Below the pieces are notes generated by a model. It saw only the letters and a list, made by a program, of their open reading frames with translations, did no database searches and had not been told where the DNA came from. DNA of 6,614 bases from Chloroflexota bacterium (GTDB lineage Bacteria > Chloroflexota > Limnocylindria > Limnocylindrales > CSP1-4): NCBI GenBank assembly GCA_003157175.1, contig PMIQ01000203.1:1920-8533 (forward strand). Reading direction: 5' to 3'. This document shows, piece by piece, positions 1-6,607 of the stretch. Both the position numbers and the translations under genes were made by a program. How positions within the stretch are numbered: the first letter of the stretch is position 1; each line of letters starts with the position of its first letter.

Positions 1-1512
1 AGCTTCGGCAAGAGCCGGGCGCGGATGTTCCTCGGGAACAAGACCGTCGTCACCTTCGCCGACGTGGCAGGCGTCGATGAGGCAAAAGCGGATCTCCAGG
101 AGGTCGTCGAGTTTCTCAAGTACCCCGAGAAATTCAACTCTCTGGGGGCGCGCATTCCTCGCGGCGTTCTTCTCGTCGGGCCTCCGGGAACCGGCAAGAC
201 CCTGCTCGCCAGGGCCGTGGCCGGCGAGGCGGGCGTGCCGTTCTTCTCCATTTCAGGGTCAGAGTTCGTCGAGATGTTCGTCGGTGTTGGCGCCAGCCGC
301 GTCCGCGACCTGTTCGATCAGGCCAAGCGCAACTCGCCCTGCATCGTGTTCGTTGACGAGATCGATGCCGTCGGGCGCCAGCGCGGTGCCGGGCTGGGCG
401 GTTCTCACGACGAGCGCGAGCAGACCTTGAACCAGATCCTCGTCGAGATGGACGGCTTCGACACGAACACCAACGTCATCGTCGTGGCGGCCACCAACCG
501 GCCGGATGTCCTTGACCCGGCGCTCCTTCGGCCCGGCCGCTTCGACCGCCAGGTCATCCTGGATCGGCCGGACCTCCGGGGCCGCATGGCCATCCTCAAG
601 GTCCACACCAAGGGCAAGCCGCTCGACAAGACCGTCGACCCGGAGAAGCTGGCCCGCCAGTCGCCCGGTTTCTCGGGCGCCGATCTGGCCAACCTCGTGA
701 ACGAGGCAGCCATCCTGGCCGCGCGGCGAAACCGCAAGACGATCAGCATGCCCGAGTTCAACGAGGCCCTGGAGCGGATCGTGGCCGGCCCGGAGCGGAA
801 GAGCCGCATCATCTCCGACGCCGAAAAGCGGATCATCGCCATCCACGAAGGCGGGCACGCCGTTGTCCAGCGAGTCCTGCCCAAGTGCGACCCGGTGAAC
901 AAGGTCACGATCATCAGCCGCGGCATGGCCCTGGGTTACACGATGGCCCTGCCCGTCGAGGACCGCTATCTCCAGTCCAAGACCGAGTTCGAGGACAAGA
1001 TCGCGGGCCTGCTCGCTGGGAATGCCGCGGAGCGCCTTGTCTTCGGCGACACCACGACCGGGGCCAGCAACGACATCGAGAAGGCGACCGACCTAGCCCG
1101 CCGGATGGTCACCGAATGGGGCATGAGCGACAGGCTCGGGCCGCTGGCCTTCGGCAAACGCGACGAGATGATCTTCCTGGGCCGCGAGATCGGCGAGCAG
1201 CGGAACTACTCCGACGACGTGGCCAAGCTCATCGACGAAGAGGTTCGGGGGCTCATCGAGAACGGCTACGTTCGGGCGACTCAGACTCTGACCGAGAACA
1301 AGACGAGGCTGCTGGCTCTGGCCGACAAGCTGATCGCCGAGGAGACGGTCGAGTCGGAGGAGTTCGAGAAGCTATTTGCCGACCTGCCGCCCAAGGAGAA
1401 TCTGCACGGCATCAGCCTGCTGCCGACGCCGGGTCAGTCGACCTTCAGCAACCCGACGCCGAGTTTGCCTCCCCCGAGCGCAACTCCGAGCCCGAGCCCC
1501 AGCCCCTCCTGA
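1..1512 (+). CDS. ftsH: ATP-dependent zinc metalloprotease FtsH (5' end outside window)
   Basis: FtsH is a membrane-anchored AAA+ protease that unfolds and degrades misassembled membrane proteins and short-lived regulators in the cytoplasm. The reading frame is open from base 1 (SFGKSRAR...), so the first ATG at 25 is internal. About 135 N-terminal residues, which in this family carry the two membrane helices and the extracytoplasmic domain, are missing. Visible codons show Walker A GPPGTGKT (60-67, bases 178-201), the pore loop MFVGVGAS (92-99), Walker [10 protein letters not shown] (bases 343-369), and the second region of homology LRPGRFDR with both arginine fingers (codons 177 and 180). 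The zinc site is HEGGH (bases 844-858), where Escherichia coli has HEAGH, with the probable third ligand Asp in SNDIEKAT (bases 1072-1074). These positions sit at a constant offset of 135 from the E. coli numbering as far as the zinc site, so the domain is intact. The last 29 residues (bases 1423-1509) are a Pro/Ser/Thr-rich tail. The gene ends in TGA, with a strong terminator 21 bases later. Confidence 0.97.
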   Translation, partial: SFGKSRARMFLGNKTVVTFADVAGVDEAKADLQEVVEFLKYPEKFNSLGARIPRGVLLVGPPGTGKTLLARAVAGEAGVPFFSISGSEFVEMFVGVGASRVRDLFDQAKRNSPCIVFVDEIDAVGRQRGAGLGGSHDEREQTLNQILVEMDGFDTNTNVIVVAATNRPDVLDPALLRPGRFDRQVILDRPDLRGRMAILKVHTKGKPLDKTVDPEKLARQSPGFSGADLANLVNEAAILAARRNRKTISMPEFNEALERIVAGPERKSRIISDAEKRIIAIHEGGHAVVQRVLPKCDPVNKVTIISRGMALGYTMALPVEDRYLQSKTEFEDKIAGLLAGNAAERLVFGDTTTGASNDIEKATDLARRMVTEWGMSDRLGPLAFGKRDEMIFLGREIGEQRNYSDDVAKLIDEEVRGLIENGYVRATQTLTENKTRLLALADKLIAEETVESEEFEKLFADLPPKENLHGISLLPTPGQSTFSNPTPSLPPPSATPSPSPSPS

Positions 1513-1533
1513 GAGAAACAGCGCCAACAGGAC

Positions 1534-1569
1534 AGCCGGGCGACCGAAAGGTCGCCCGGTTCTAGTTTT
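1534..1569 (+). terminator. Rho-independent terminator after ftsH
   Basis: A perfect 10-bp GC-rich stem (1536-1545 with 1550-1559) closes a GAAA tetraloop. It can be extended by a G-U and an A-U pair at 1535/1560 and 1534/1561. A T-rich run, TTCTAGTTTT (1560-1569), follows. It lies 21 bases after the ftsH stop codon and separates ftsH from the dipeptidase gene. Confidence 0.88.
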
Positions 1570-1599
1570 CGAGGGCAGGAGACTGTGGCCGGCCGCGGA

Positions 1600-1605
1600 T
1601 AGAAT
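1600..1605 (+). promoter_or_regulatory. possible -10 element upstream of the dipeptidase gene
   Basis: TAGAAT matches the TATAAT -10 consensus at five of six positions. It lies in the short gap between the ftsH terminator and the M20 start, 48 bases before that ATG. Because a terminator stands upstream, a promoter is needed somewhere here. No convincing -35 is seen at 16-18 bases' spacing, so the call rests on the hexamer and its location only. A palindrome GTGGCCAC (1628-1635) lies downstream and could be an operator, but nothing else supports that. Confidence 0.3.
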
Positions 1606-1653
1606 CAGCGGAGTGGCCGCGTATTACGTGGCCACCGCAGCGGGAGAGTTCCC

Positions 1654-3063
1654 ATGGCCGACGCATCGACGCATCCGATTCTTCGCGACGACGCCCTCGA
1701 GGACTACCTGGCGCGGACTGCCGATCGCCGGCTCGAGTCGTACAAGGCACTGCTGCGGATTCCCAGCGTCTCCGGCATCCCCGCTCATGCCGCCGACTGC
1801 CGCGCCGCGGCCGAGTTTATTGCCGCAGACCTGGGCGAGATCGGCCTGGAGCACGTCGAGATCTGCGAGACCGGCGGGCACCCGGTGGTGTATGCCGACT
1901 GGCTGCACGCCGCAGGAAAGCCGACCGTCCTCGTCTATGCCCACTACGACGTCCAGCCGGTCGATCCGGTGGACCTGTGGGAGTCCCCGCCGTTCGTTCC
2001 GGTCGTGAAGGAAGGCCGCATGCTGGCTCGCGGCTCGTCCGACTGCAAGTGCCACGTGGCGATGCATGCGCGCGCTGTCGAGGCTCTTCTGGCGACCCGC
2101 AAATCCCTGCCCGTGAACCTCAAGTTCGCGTTCGAAGGCGAGGAGGAGTCGAGCTCGGTCCACCTGGACGCCTGGCTCGAGGCGAACCGCGAGCGCCTGA
2201 AGGCCGACTTCGCCGTCATCTCGGACACGAGCTTCTTCGAGGGCAACCTGCCGGCCATCACGATCGCGTTGCGGGGCCTCTTGTACTTCCAGCTCGACGT
2301 CACCGGCAGCCGATTGGACCTGCACTCGGGCGTGTACGGGGGCGCGGTGGACAATCCGGCCAACGCCCTGTGCGCGATCGTGGCCGCCCTCAAAGGCCCC
2401 GACGGCCGCGTCAAGGTACCGGGCTTCTACGACGATGTAGTCGAGCTGTCGGAGCTCGATCGTCAGGCATTCGCGGCGCTACCGCTCGATCAGGAAGGCT
2501 ATCGCGAGGGAATCGGCGTGCCTGCCTTCTTCGGCGAGCCCGGCTTCACCATCCTGGAGCAGCTTGGCGCGCGCCCGACTCTCGACGTCAACGGCATCTG
2601 GGGCGGCTTCGAGGGCGAGGGAGCCAAGACGATCATTCCCGCTCACGCCCACGCCAAGATCAGCTGCCGGCTGGTGGCCAATCAAGAACCGGAGCGGATC
2701 TTCGAACTCATCGCGGCATACGTCGCCGAGGTCGCGCCAAAGTCGATCCGGTACTCCTTCCAGCGGCTGGGCGACGGCCGGCCGAGCCTGACCCCGATCG
2801 ACCACCCGGCGACGCAGGCGGCGGCCCGCGCGATCGAGTCGACTTTCGGGGTCTCACCGCTGTACATCCGCGAAGGCGGCTCGGTGCCTGTCTGCGCCAG
2901 CTTCGAGTCGATCCTGGGCCTTTCGACCGTGTTGCTCGGCTTCGCCCCTGCGGACGGGCAGTTTCACGCTCCGAATGAGTGGATGTGGATGTCCAACTTC
3001 GAGACCGGTATCAGGACCATTGCGCGATACTGGGACGAGGTTGAGGGCCTCAAACTCCCCTAG
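1654..3063 (+). CDS. M20-family zinc dipeptidase (CNDP2/PepV-like)
   Basis: A 469-residue cytoplasmic metallopeptidase of the M20 (ArgE/DapE/carnosinase-like) family, predicted to cleave dipeptides or related N-acyl amino acids with two metal ions. No signal peptide is seen. By alignment from memory to human CNDP2, all metal and catalytic residues are present: His97 and Asp99 in AHYDVQP, bridging Asp130 in GSSDCKC, catalytic Glu164 and metal ligand Glu165 in EGEEES, Asp191 in ISDTSF, and His438 in GQFHAPNE. His224 in LHSGVYGG matches the substrate-binding His supplied by the lid/dimerisation domain (about residues 205-385). The length fits the family. The usual DDKG after the bridging Asp is DCKC here, which is unusual but does not remove a ligand. 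The ATG has a GGGAG ribosome binding site at 1642-1646. The exact substrate cannot be read from the sequence: carnosinase-like, PepV-like or a deacylase are all possible. No terminator hairpin follows. Confidence 0.93.
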   Translation: MADASTHPILRDDALEDYLARTADRRLESYKALLRIPSVSGIPAHAADCRAAAEFIAADLGEIGLEHVEICETGGHPVVYADWLHAAGKPTVLVYAHYDVQPVDPVDLWESPPFVPVVKEGRMLARGSSDCKCHVAMHARAVEALLATRKSLPVNLKFAFEGEEESSSVHLDAWLEANRERLKADFAVISDTSFFEGNLPAITIALRGLLYFQLDVTGSRLDLHSGVYGGAVDNPANALCAIVAALKGPDGRVKVPGFYDDVVELSELDRQAFAALPLDQEGYREGIGVPAFFGEPGFTILEQLGARPTLDVNGIWGGFEGEGAKTIIPAHAHAKISCRLVANQEPERIFELIAAYVAEVAPKSIRYSFQRLGDGRPSLTPIDHPATQAAARAIESTFGVSPLYIREGGSVPVCASFESILGLSTVLLGFAPADGQFHAPNEWMWMSNFETGIRTIARYWDEVEGLKLP

Positions 3064-3143
3064 AATCAGGTTGACAATCGGCGACAGCGGCTCCGAGCGT
3101 ACATGTGCACTTCGAGTAGGTACTTGCGCCGCACGGTCGCTGA

Positions 3144-3149
3144 TAGGAT
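3144..3149 (+). promoter_or_regulatory. possible -10 element upstream of the DnaB-like ATPase gene
   Basis: TAGGAT (in CTGATAGGATGAA) lies 42 bases before the GTG start and resembles a -10 hexamer (four of six to TATAAT). A weak TACTTG sits 17 bases upstream at 3121-3126. The 128-base gap after the dipeptidase stop is long enough for a promoter, but no strong paired -35/-10 is present. Read-through from the dipeptidase gene is equally possible, since no terminator intervenes. Confidence 0.25.
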
Positions 3150-3180
3150 GAATCGGCTGGCATTTCGGCTAACAGCTCGC

Positions 3181-3186
3181 AGGAGG
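3181..3186 (+). promoter_or_regulatory. Shine-Dalgarno site that sets a GTG start
   Basis: A perfect AGGAGG ends five bases before GTG at 3192. The next in-frame ATG is deep inside the P-loop domain, so this site fixes the unusual GTG as the initiation codon. Confidence 0.85.
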
Positions 3187-3191
3187 CAATC

Positions 3192-4277
3192 GTGACGGCG
3201 ACAGATCGCCCGGCAGACACGGACGCACCTCCTCAGCGCACCTGGCGGCTTGACACGGATAACGGCAGCCTGGTCCCGCGGTCGGCGTTGGATGTGCTCG
3301 TCGACCTCAACGACAATCTGGCCAGCGGGAGATTCGGCGAGTACCAGCCGGTTCCCCTGGGCTTCGGCCTTCTCGACAAGACAATCGGAGGGGGCCTTCG
3401 CGCCGGAGAGTTGCTGCTGATCGGCGGCGCTCAGGGTACAGGCAAGACGACGATGGCCCTGCAGATGGCACGCAACGTGGCATCCAGCGGCCAGGCCAAC
3501 GTCCTGTACGTCTGCTTCGAGCATGAGGAGCAGTACCTTCTGAACCGGCTCATCGCCCTCGAGTCGGCCCTCGCGCATCTCCCCCAGAAGACAGGCGCGA
3601 TCAAGATCCAGGACGTCCGTAAGGAGGTCATGGCCTCGTGGATGGCCGAAGGCGCCGGCGGAGCGGGCCTGACCGCGAACCAGAAGCTGCGCCCCAGCCT
3701 GGATCGGATCGCTCGGTATGGCCAGAGCCTCTTCCTCATGCGCGGCAGCCAGACCGCCAGCACGATCGACAATCTGCGCAAGCTCATCCAGCAGCATCGC
3801 GCGCTTTCGGGCGACCGACGGCTGCTGGTCGTGATCGACTACATGCAGAAGGTCCCGATGTATCCGGAGCCCAGCACAGAGGCCGAGAAGGTCACGTACA
3901 TCGTGAACGGCCTCAAGGACATCGCCCTCACGGAGCAGGTCGCGATGATCTCGATCGTGGCCGCCGACAAAGAGGGCCTCAAGGCGCAGCGGCTGCGGAA
4001 CCACCACCTCCGCGGCTCGTCGGCGATCAACTACGAGGCCGACATCATCCTGATCATCAACGAGAAGTACCACATCGTCGCCAAGGTCAACATCGAGTTC
4101 AACCCGTACCAGGCCCAGCGATTCCGTGATTGGGTGATCCTCTCCGTCGAGAAGAACCGCGGCGGGCAGGACAACATCGACCTCGAGTTCGAGAAGCACT
4201 TCGAGTACTCCTGCTTCGATCCGAACGGGCGGACGGTCCAGGAGAAGCTGATCGAAGAGCGCCTCTACAACGACTGA
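3192..4277 (+). CDS. stand-alone DnaB C-terminal-like (SF4) P-loop ATPase
   Basis: A 361-residue RecA-fold ATPase; its cellular role is not known to me. Residues 31-65 (ALDVLVDLNDNL..., then PLGFGLLDKTIGGGL) resemble the linker helix and entry of the DnaB C-terminal domain. Walker A is GAQGTGKT (79-86), the likely catalytic Glu is E110 in VCFEHEEQ, and Walker B is LLVVIDYMQKV (211-221, Asp216), very like DnaB's VIDYLQ. LRGSSAINYEADIIL (273-287) matches the DnaB/T7 gp4 'LR-SG-I-ADxI' strand. EKNRGG (320-325) occupies the place of the KxR arginine-finger motif. The N-terminal DnaB domain of about 150 residues is absent; only about 30 polar, disordered-looking residues precede the linker. It is therefore unlikely to be the replicative helicase. 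No zinc finger or Lon-like domain of RadA is present. It starts at GTG behind AGGAGG and is followed 14 bases later by thpR, so the two are probably co-transcribed. Motor function is well supported; helicase activity is not shown. Confidence 0.85.
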   Translation: MTATDRPADTDAPPQRTWRLDTDNGSLVPRSALDVLVDLNDNLASGRFGEYQPVPLGFGLLDKTIGGGLRAGELLLIGGAQGTGKTTMALQMARNVASSGQANVLYVCFEHEEQYLLNRLIALESALAHLPQKTGAIKIQDVRKEVMASWMAEGAGGAGLTANQKLRPSLDRIARYGQSLFLMRGSQTASTIDNLRKLIQQHRALSGDRRLLVVIDYMQKVPMYPEPSTEAEKVTYIVNGLKDIALTEQVAMISIVAADKEGLKAQRLRNHHLRGSSAINYEADIILIINEKYHIVAKVNIEFNPYQAQRFRDWVILSVEKNRGGQDNIDLEFEKHFEYSCFDPNGRTVQEKLIEERLYND

Positions 4278-4291
4278 CCTGTAGCGGCCCG

Positions 4292-4945
4292 ATGAGCTAC
4301 GGACGGAGACCCGGTGACGGGGGCCGGCGGCCCTTCGTCCGCCCTGTGGACGACCCTCCGGGCACGAGCCGTCTGTTCGTGGCGGTGCCCGTGGCCGACG
4401 ACGTTCGTGAGGCTGTCGGGCGGCTCATGGAGCAGCTGGCCGGCGCTCCGATCGACGTGCGCGGCCCGGGGCAGCCGCGCTGGGTCCGAATCGAGGGGCT
4501 GCATCTGACGCTCCGTTTCCTGGGGGCGACGCCGGACGTGCGCCTGGCGGAGCTGTCCGCGGCCGTTGCCGCCGCCGCGCGTGGAGTGGCGCCGTTCCGT
4601 GTCGAGCTAGCCGGGGGCGGCGCTTTCCCCACTCCCGAACGGCCCCGAGTCCTGTGGATCGGGATCGGCGGGGGAGCACCCGAGCTCGGAGCCCTGGCAC
4701 GGCGGCTGAACGGCGAGCTGGAGCGTCTGGGCTGGCCGCCGGACGACCGTCCGTTCGCGGCGCACCTCACTCTGGCCCGGACCGACGGCGTCCCGGGGTC
4801 GGACGAGAAGGCCCGGCGGCTGATCGAACTGGCGCGAGACGTTCGGCTGGCGTGGCTGGCGGACAGTATGGTCCTGTACAAGAGCAACCTGGGCCGAGGT
4901 CCGACGCATTACGAAGCGCTGAGCGAGGCTCGCCTGGGAGATTGA
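4292..4945 (+). CDS. thpR: RNA 2',3'-cyclic phosphodiesterase (2'-5' RNA ligase family)
   Basis: A 217-residue protein of the 2H phosphoesterase superfamily. Family members open 2',3'-cyclic phosphates on RNA ends to 2'-phosphates and can join tRNA halves through 2'-5' bonds in vitro; the physiological role is unclear. Both signature HxTx motifs are present: H71-L-T-L in GLHLTLRFLG and H158-L-T-L in FAAHLTLAR, spaced as expected for the two-lobed fold. The core starts at SRLFVAVPV (residue 26), where ThpR proteins usually begin. The ATG at 4292 therefore adds about 24 Arg/Gly/Pro-rich residues. A GTG at 4346 is an alternative start giving a more typical length (199 residues). Neither start has a clear ribosome binding site. 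The ATG lies 14 bases after the upstream stop, so translation may be coupled to the ATPase gene. The C-terminal SNLGRGPTHYEAL is typical of the family. Function is confident, the exact start less so. Confidence 0.92.
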   Translation: MSYGRRPGDGGRRPFVRPVDDPPGTSRLFVAVPVADDVREAVGRLMEQLAGAPIDVRGPGQPRWVRIEGLHLTLRFLGATPDVRLAELSAAVAAAARGVAPFRVELAGGGAFPTPERPRVLWIGIGGGAPELGALARRLNGELERLGWPPDDRPFAAHLTLARTDGVPGSDEKARRLIELARDVRLAWLADSMVLYKSNLGRGPTHYEALSEARLGD

Positions 4946-4947
4946 CC

Positions 4948-4973
4948 GGGCCCGTCGCCCTGGGCCCGTCGCC
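4948..4973 (+). repeat. tandem pair of a 12-base repeat
   Basis: GGGCCCGTCGCC occurs at 4948-4959 and again at 4962-4973, separated by CT, directly after the thpR stop codon. Because GGGCCC is self-complementary, the two copies could pair as a 6-bp stem (4948-4953 with 4962-4967) with an 8-base loop. No T-run follows, so it is a poor intrinsic terminator. It may simply be a local duplication. Confidence 0.7.
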
Positions 4974-5155
4974 ATCGATCGCCACTCCCTCTCGCCGCGT
5001 CCGGCTGGGCCTGGCCATCCGTCCCCGCCGAGCCAGCCGCTCGACATGCGCAGTCGCCGTGCAGGAGCCATGGCGGAAGCCGTAGGCTTTGCGCTCCAAC
5101 CGCGTCGGATTGGGGCGGGAGGGGGCAGCAGCTAGAGGTCGCCGGGATGCCGGCG

Positions 5156-5162
5156 GGAGGAG
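5156..5162 (+). promoter_or_regulatory. Shine-Dalgarno site that sets the trpB2 start
   Basis: GGAGGAG ends four bases before ATG 5167 (GGAGG leaves six). An earlier in-frame ATG-like extension from 5089 would add 26 Arg/Gly-rich residues unlike any TrpB2, and the family start MVE+TRY matches 5167. The site therefore decides in favour of 5167. Confidence 0.85.
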
Positions 5163-5166
5163 TCGG

Positions 5167-6519
5167 ATGGTTGAGCGCACGCGCTACATGCTTGATGAGG
5201 ACAAGATCCCTCGCGCCTGGTACAACATCGCCGCGGATCTGCCCGTTCCGCAAGCGCCGGCGCTCCATCCGGGGACGCATCAGCCGCTGACGCCGGACGA
5301 CCTCGCGCCGCTGTTCCCGATGGCGTTGATCATGCAGGAGGTTTCGACCGAGCGCGAGATCGAGATCCCGGATCCCGTTCGGGACCTGTACAAGCAGTAC
5401 CGCCCGAGTCCGCTCGTCCGAGCTCTTCGGCTGGAGAAGGCGCTCGACACGCCGGCGCACATCTACTACAAGTACGAGGGCGTCAGCCCGGCTGGCAGCC
5501 ACAAGCCCAACACGGCCATCGCCCAGGCTTTCTACAACAAGCAGGAAGGTGTCAAGCGCATCGCCACCGAGACCGGCGCCGGCCAGTGGGGCAGCGCGTT
5601 GGCCTACGCGGGTGCGATGTTCGGCGTCGAGGTCAAGGTCTACATGGTGCGGGCCAGTTACGACCAGAAGCCGTACCGCCGCCTGATGATGGAGACATAC
5701 GGCGCCAGCGTCGTCGCCAGTCCGAGCAACGAGACCGAGTCCGGGCGTGCGATCCTGGCCCAGCATCCCGACAGCCCCGGTTCGCTTGGGATGGCGATCA
5801 GCGAGGCGGTCGAGGACACGATGAAGCGTGACGACACGCACTACTCGCTCGGCTCAGTGCTGAATCACGTCATGCTCCACCAGACTGTGATCGGCCAGGA
5901 ATCGATCCTCCAGATGGAGATGGCCGGTGAGGAGCCGGACGTCATCATCGCCTGTGCCGGCGGTGGCTCCAACTTCGCCGGGCTCTCGTTCCCGTGGCTC
6001 GGCCGGACATTCCGAGGCGGCCGCAAATACCAGGTCATCGCGGTCGAGCCCCTGGCGGCACCGAGCCTGACACGCGGAAAGTACATGTACGACTACGGCG
6101 ACACGGCCAAGCTCGCGCCGGTGGCCATGATGTACACCCTCGGCCACGACTTCGTGCCCGAGCCGATCCACGCCGGCGGCCTGCGCTACCACGGCATGTC
6201 GCCGCAGGTCAGCCTGCTCAAGCACCACGGGTTCATCGAGGCGCGTAGCGTCCACCAGGTGCCCTGCTTCCAGGCAGGCGTGCAGTTTGCCCGGACTGAG
6301 GGCATCATCCCGGCGCCCGAGTCTACGCACGCCATTCGCGTGGCCGTCGATGAGGCGCTCGAGGCCAAGAAGACCGGGGAGAAGAAGGTCATCCTCTTCA
6401 ACCTGTCCGGCCACGGGTTTTTCGACCTGACGTCGTATCAACGCTATCTGAGTGGCCAGCTGGAGGACTACGAATACCCGGCCAAGGAGGTCGCGGAGGC
6501 CCTGGCTCACGCCGGCTAA
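5167..6519 (+). CDS. trpB2: tryptophan synthase beta chain, TrpB2 type
   Basis: A 450-residue cytoplasmic PLP enzyme that joins indole and L-serine (or phosphoserine in some archaeal forms) to give tryptophan. It belongs to the TrpB2 branch rather than the TrpA-partnered TrpB1. Evidence is the N-terminus [20 protein letters not shown], the length of about 450 against about 400 for TrpB1, and ETGAGQWG (135-142) where TrpB1 has ETGAGQHG. The PLP Schiff-base Lys is K113 in AGSHKPNTA, the catalytic Glu is E135, the phosphate-binding loop is AGGGSN (264-269), and the Ser that contacts the pyridine nitrogen is probably S414 in NLSGHG. All key residues are intact. No trpA or other trp gene lies within the window, which fits the family's tendency to be encoded apart from trpA. 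It may serve indole salvage, act with a distant TrpA, or work as a serine deaminase. It is followed by a strong hairpin 18 bases after TAA. Confidence 0.95.
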   Translation: MVERTRYMLDEDKIPRAWYNIAADLPVPQAPALHPGTHQPLTPDDLAPLFPMALIMQEVSTEREIEIPDPVRDLYKQYRPSPLVRALRLEKALDTPAHIYYKYEGVSPAGSHKPNTAIAQAFYNKQEGVKRIATETGAGQWGSALAYAGAMFGVEVKVYMVRASYDQKPYRRLMMETYGASVVASPSNETESGRAILAQHPDSPGSLGMAISEAVEDTMKRDDTHYSLGSVLNHVMLHQTVIGQESILQMEMAGEEPDVIIACAGGGSNFAGLSFPWLGRTFRGGRKYQVIAVEPLAAPSLTRGKYMYDYGDTAKLAPVAMMYTLGHDFVPEPIHAGGLRYHGMSPQVSLLKHHGFIEARSVHQVPCFQAGVQFARTEGIIPAPESTHAIRVAVDEALEAKKTGEKKVILFNLSGHGFFDLTSYQRYLSGQLEDYEYPAKEVAEALAHAG

Positions 6520-6537
6520 CTGGTTTCAACCGCACGA

Positions 6538-6567
6538 CAAGAGCCGCGCCGAAAGGCGCGGCTCTTG
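6538..6567 (+). terminator. terminator hairpin after trpB2
   Basis: A perfect 13-bp stem (6538-6550 with 6555-6567) with a GAAA loop (6551-6554) begins 18 bases after the trpB2 stop. The following bases (AGATTCAT) are only weakly T-rich, so release may be less efficient than at the ftsH terminator, but the stem is longer. The same GAAA-capped design is used after ftsH. Confidence 0.8.
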
Positions 6568-6575
6568 AGATTCAT

Positions 6576-6589
6576 GGCGGTTCGCCGCC
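6576..6589 (+). other. small UUCG-loop hairpin near the window end
   Basis: GGCGG (6576-6580) pairs with CCGCC (6585-6589) around a TTCG loop, a very stable RNA tetraloop type, with a possible extra U-G pair at 6575/6590. It lies in the presumed leader of a gene beyond the window, or extends the trpB2 terminator. Its role is unknown. Confidence 0.4.
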
Positions 6590-6607
6590 GATGGGCAGCC
6601 GATCGCT

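Larger units (their letters stand above)
4946..5166 (+). other. 221-base non-coding leader region upstream of trpB2
   Basis: No convincing gene is seen. The stretch begins with a tandem 12-base repeat (4948-4973) and is C-rich to about 5045. It ends with a small hairpin (CGCCGG 5140-5145 with CCGGCG 5150-5155, GATG loop) abutting the trpB2 ribosome binding site. A weak TAGGCT (5083-5088) could be a -10 element. A 29-codon frame (ATG 5046 to TAG 5133) has no ribosome binding site at a proper distance and no Trp codon, so it is not a trp leader peptide. No T-box or TRAP-type repeat is visible. The region probably carries the promoter and 5' untranslated region of trpB2. Confidence 0.5.

Noticed and set aside
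885..1565. 226-codon + strand frame overlapping ftsH and its terminator
   Set aside because: It is very rich in Arg, Gly and Asp, lies in a shifted frame of ftsH and runs through the terminator hairpin.
3071..3076. Perfect TTGACA -35 hexamer after the dipeptidase stop
   Set aside because: No acceptable -10 occurs 15-19 bases downstream, so it is probably a chance match.
3066..4199. 377-codon open frame on the minus strand opposite the DnaB-like ATPase gene
   Set aside because: Its composition (strings of L, D, V, R) is what the reverse complement of a GC-rich gene gives. It has no recognisable motif, and the + strand gene has clear catalytic motifs and a perfect ribosome binding site.
3192..4277. 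Calling the ATPase the replicative helicase dnaB, or RadA
   Set aside because: The DnaB N-terminal domain is missing, the LSQ sensor is absent, and the RadA zinc finger and Lon-like domain are not present.
5046..5135. 29-codon frame as a possible trp leader peptide
   Set aside because: It contains no Trp codon and has no properly spaced ribosome binding site, and no alternative terminator/antiterminator stems are visible.
5060..5166. T-box or TRAP-type control of trpB2
   Set aside because: No T-box consensus (AGGGTGGNACCGCG-like) and no series of GAG/TAG triplets at regular spacing.
4909..5841. 310-codon minus-strand open frame across the trpB2 start
   Set aside because: It is antisense to a fully conserved TrpB2 coding region, shows no domain motif and looks like a GC-rich shadow.
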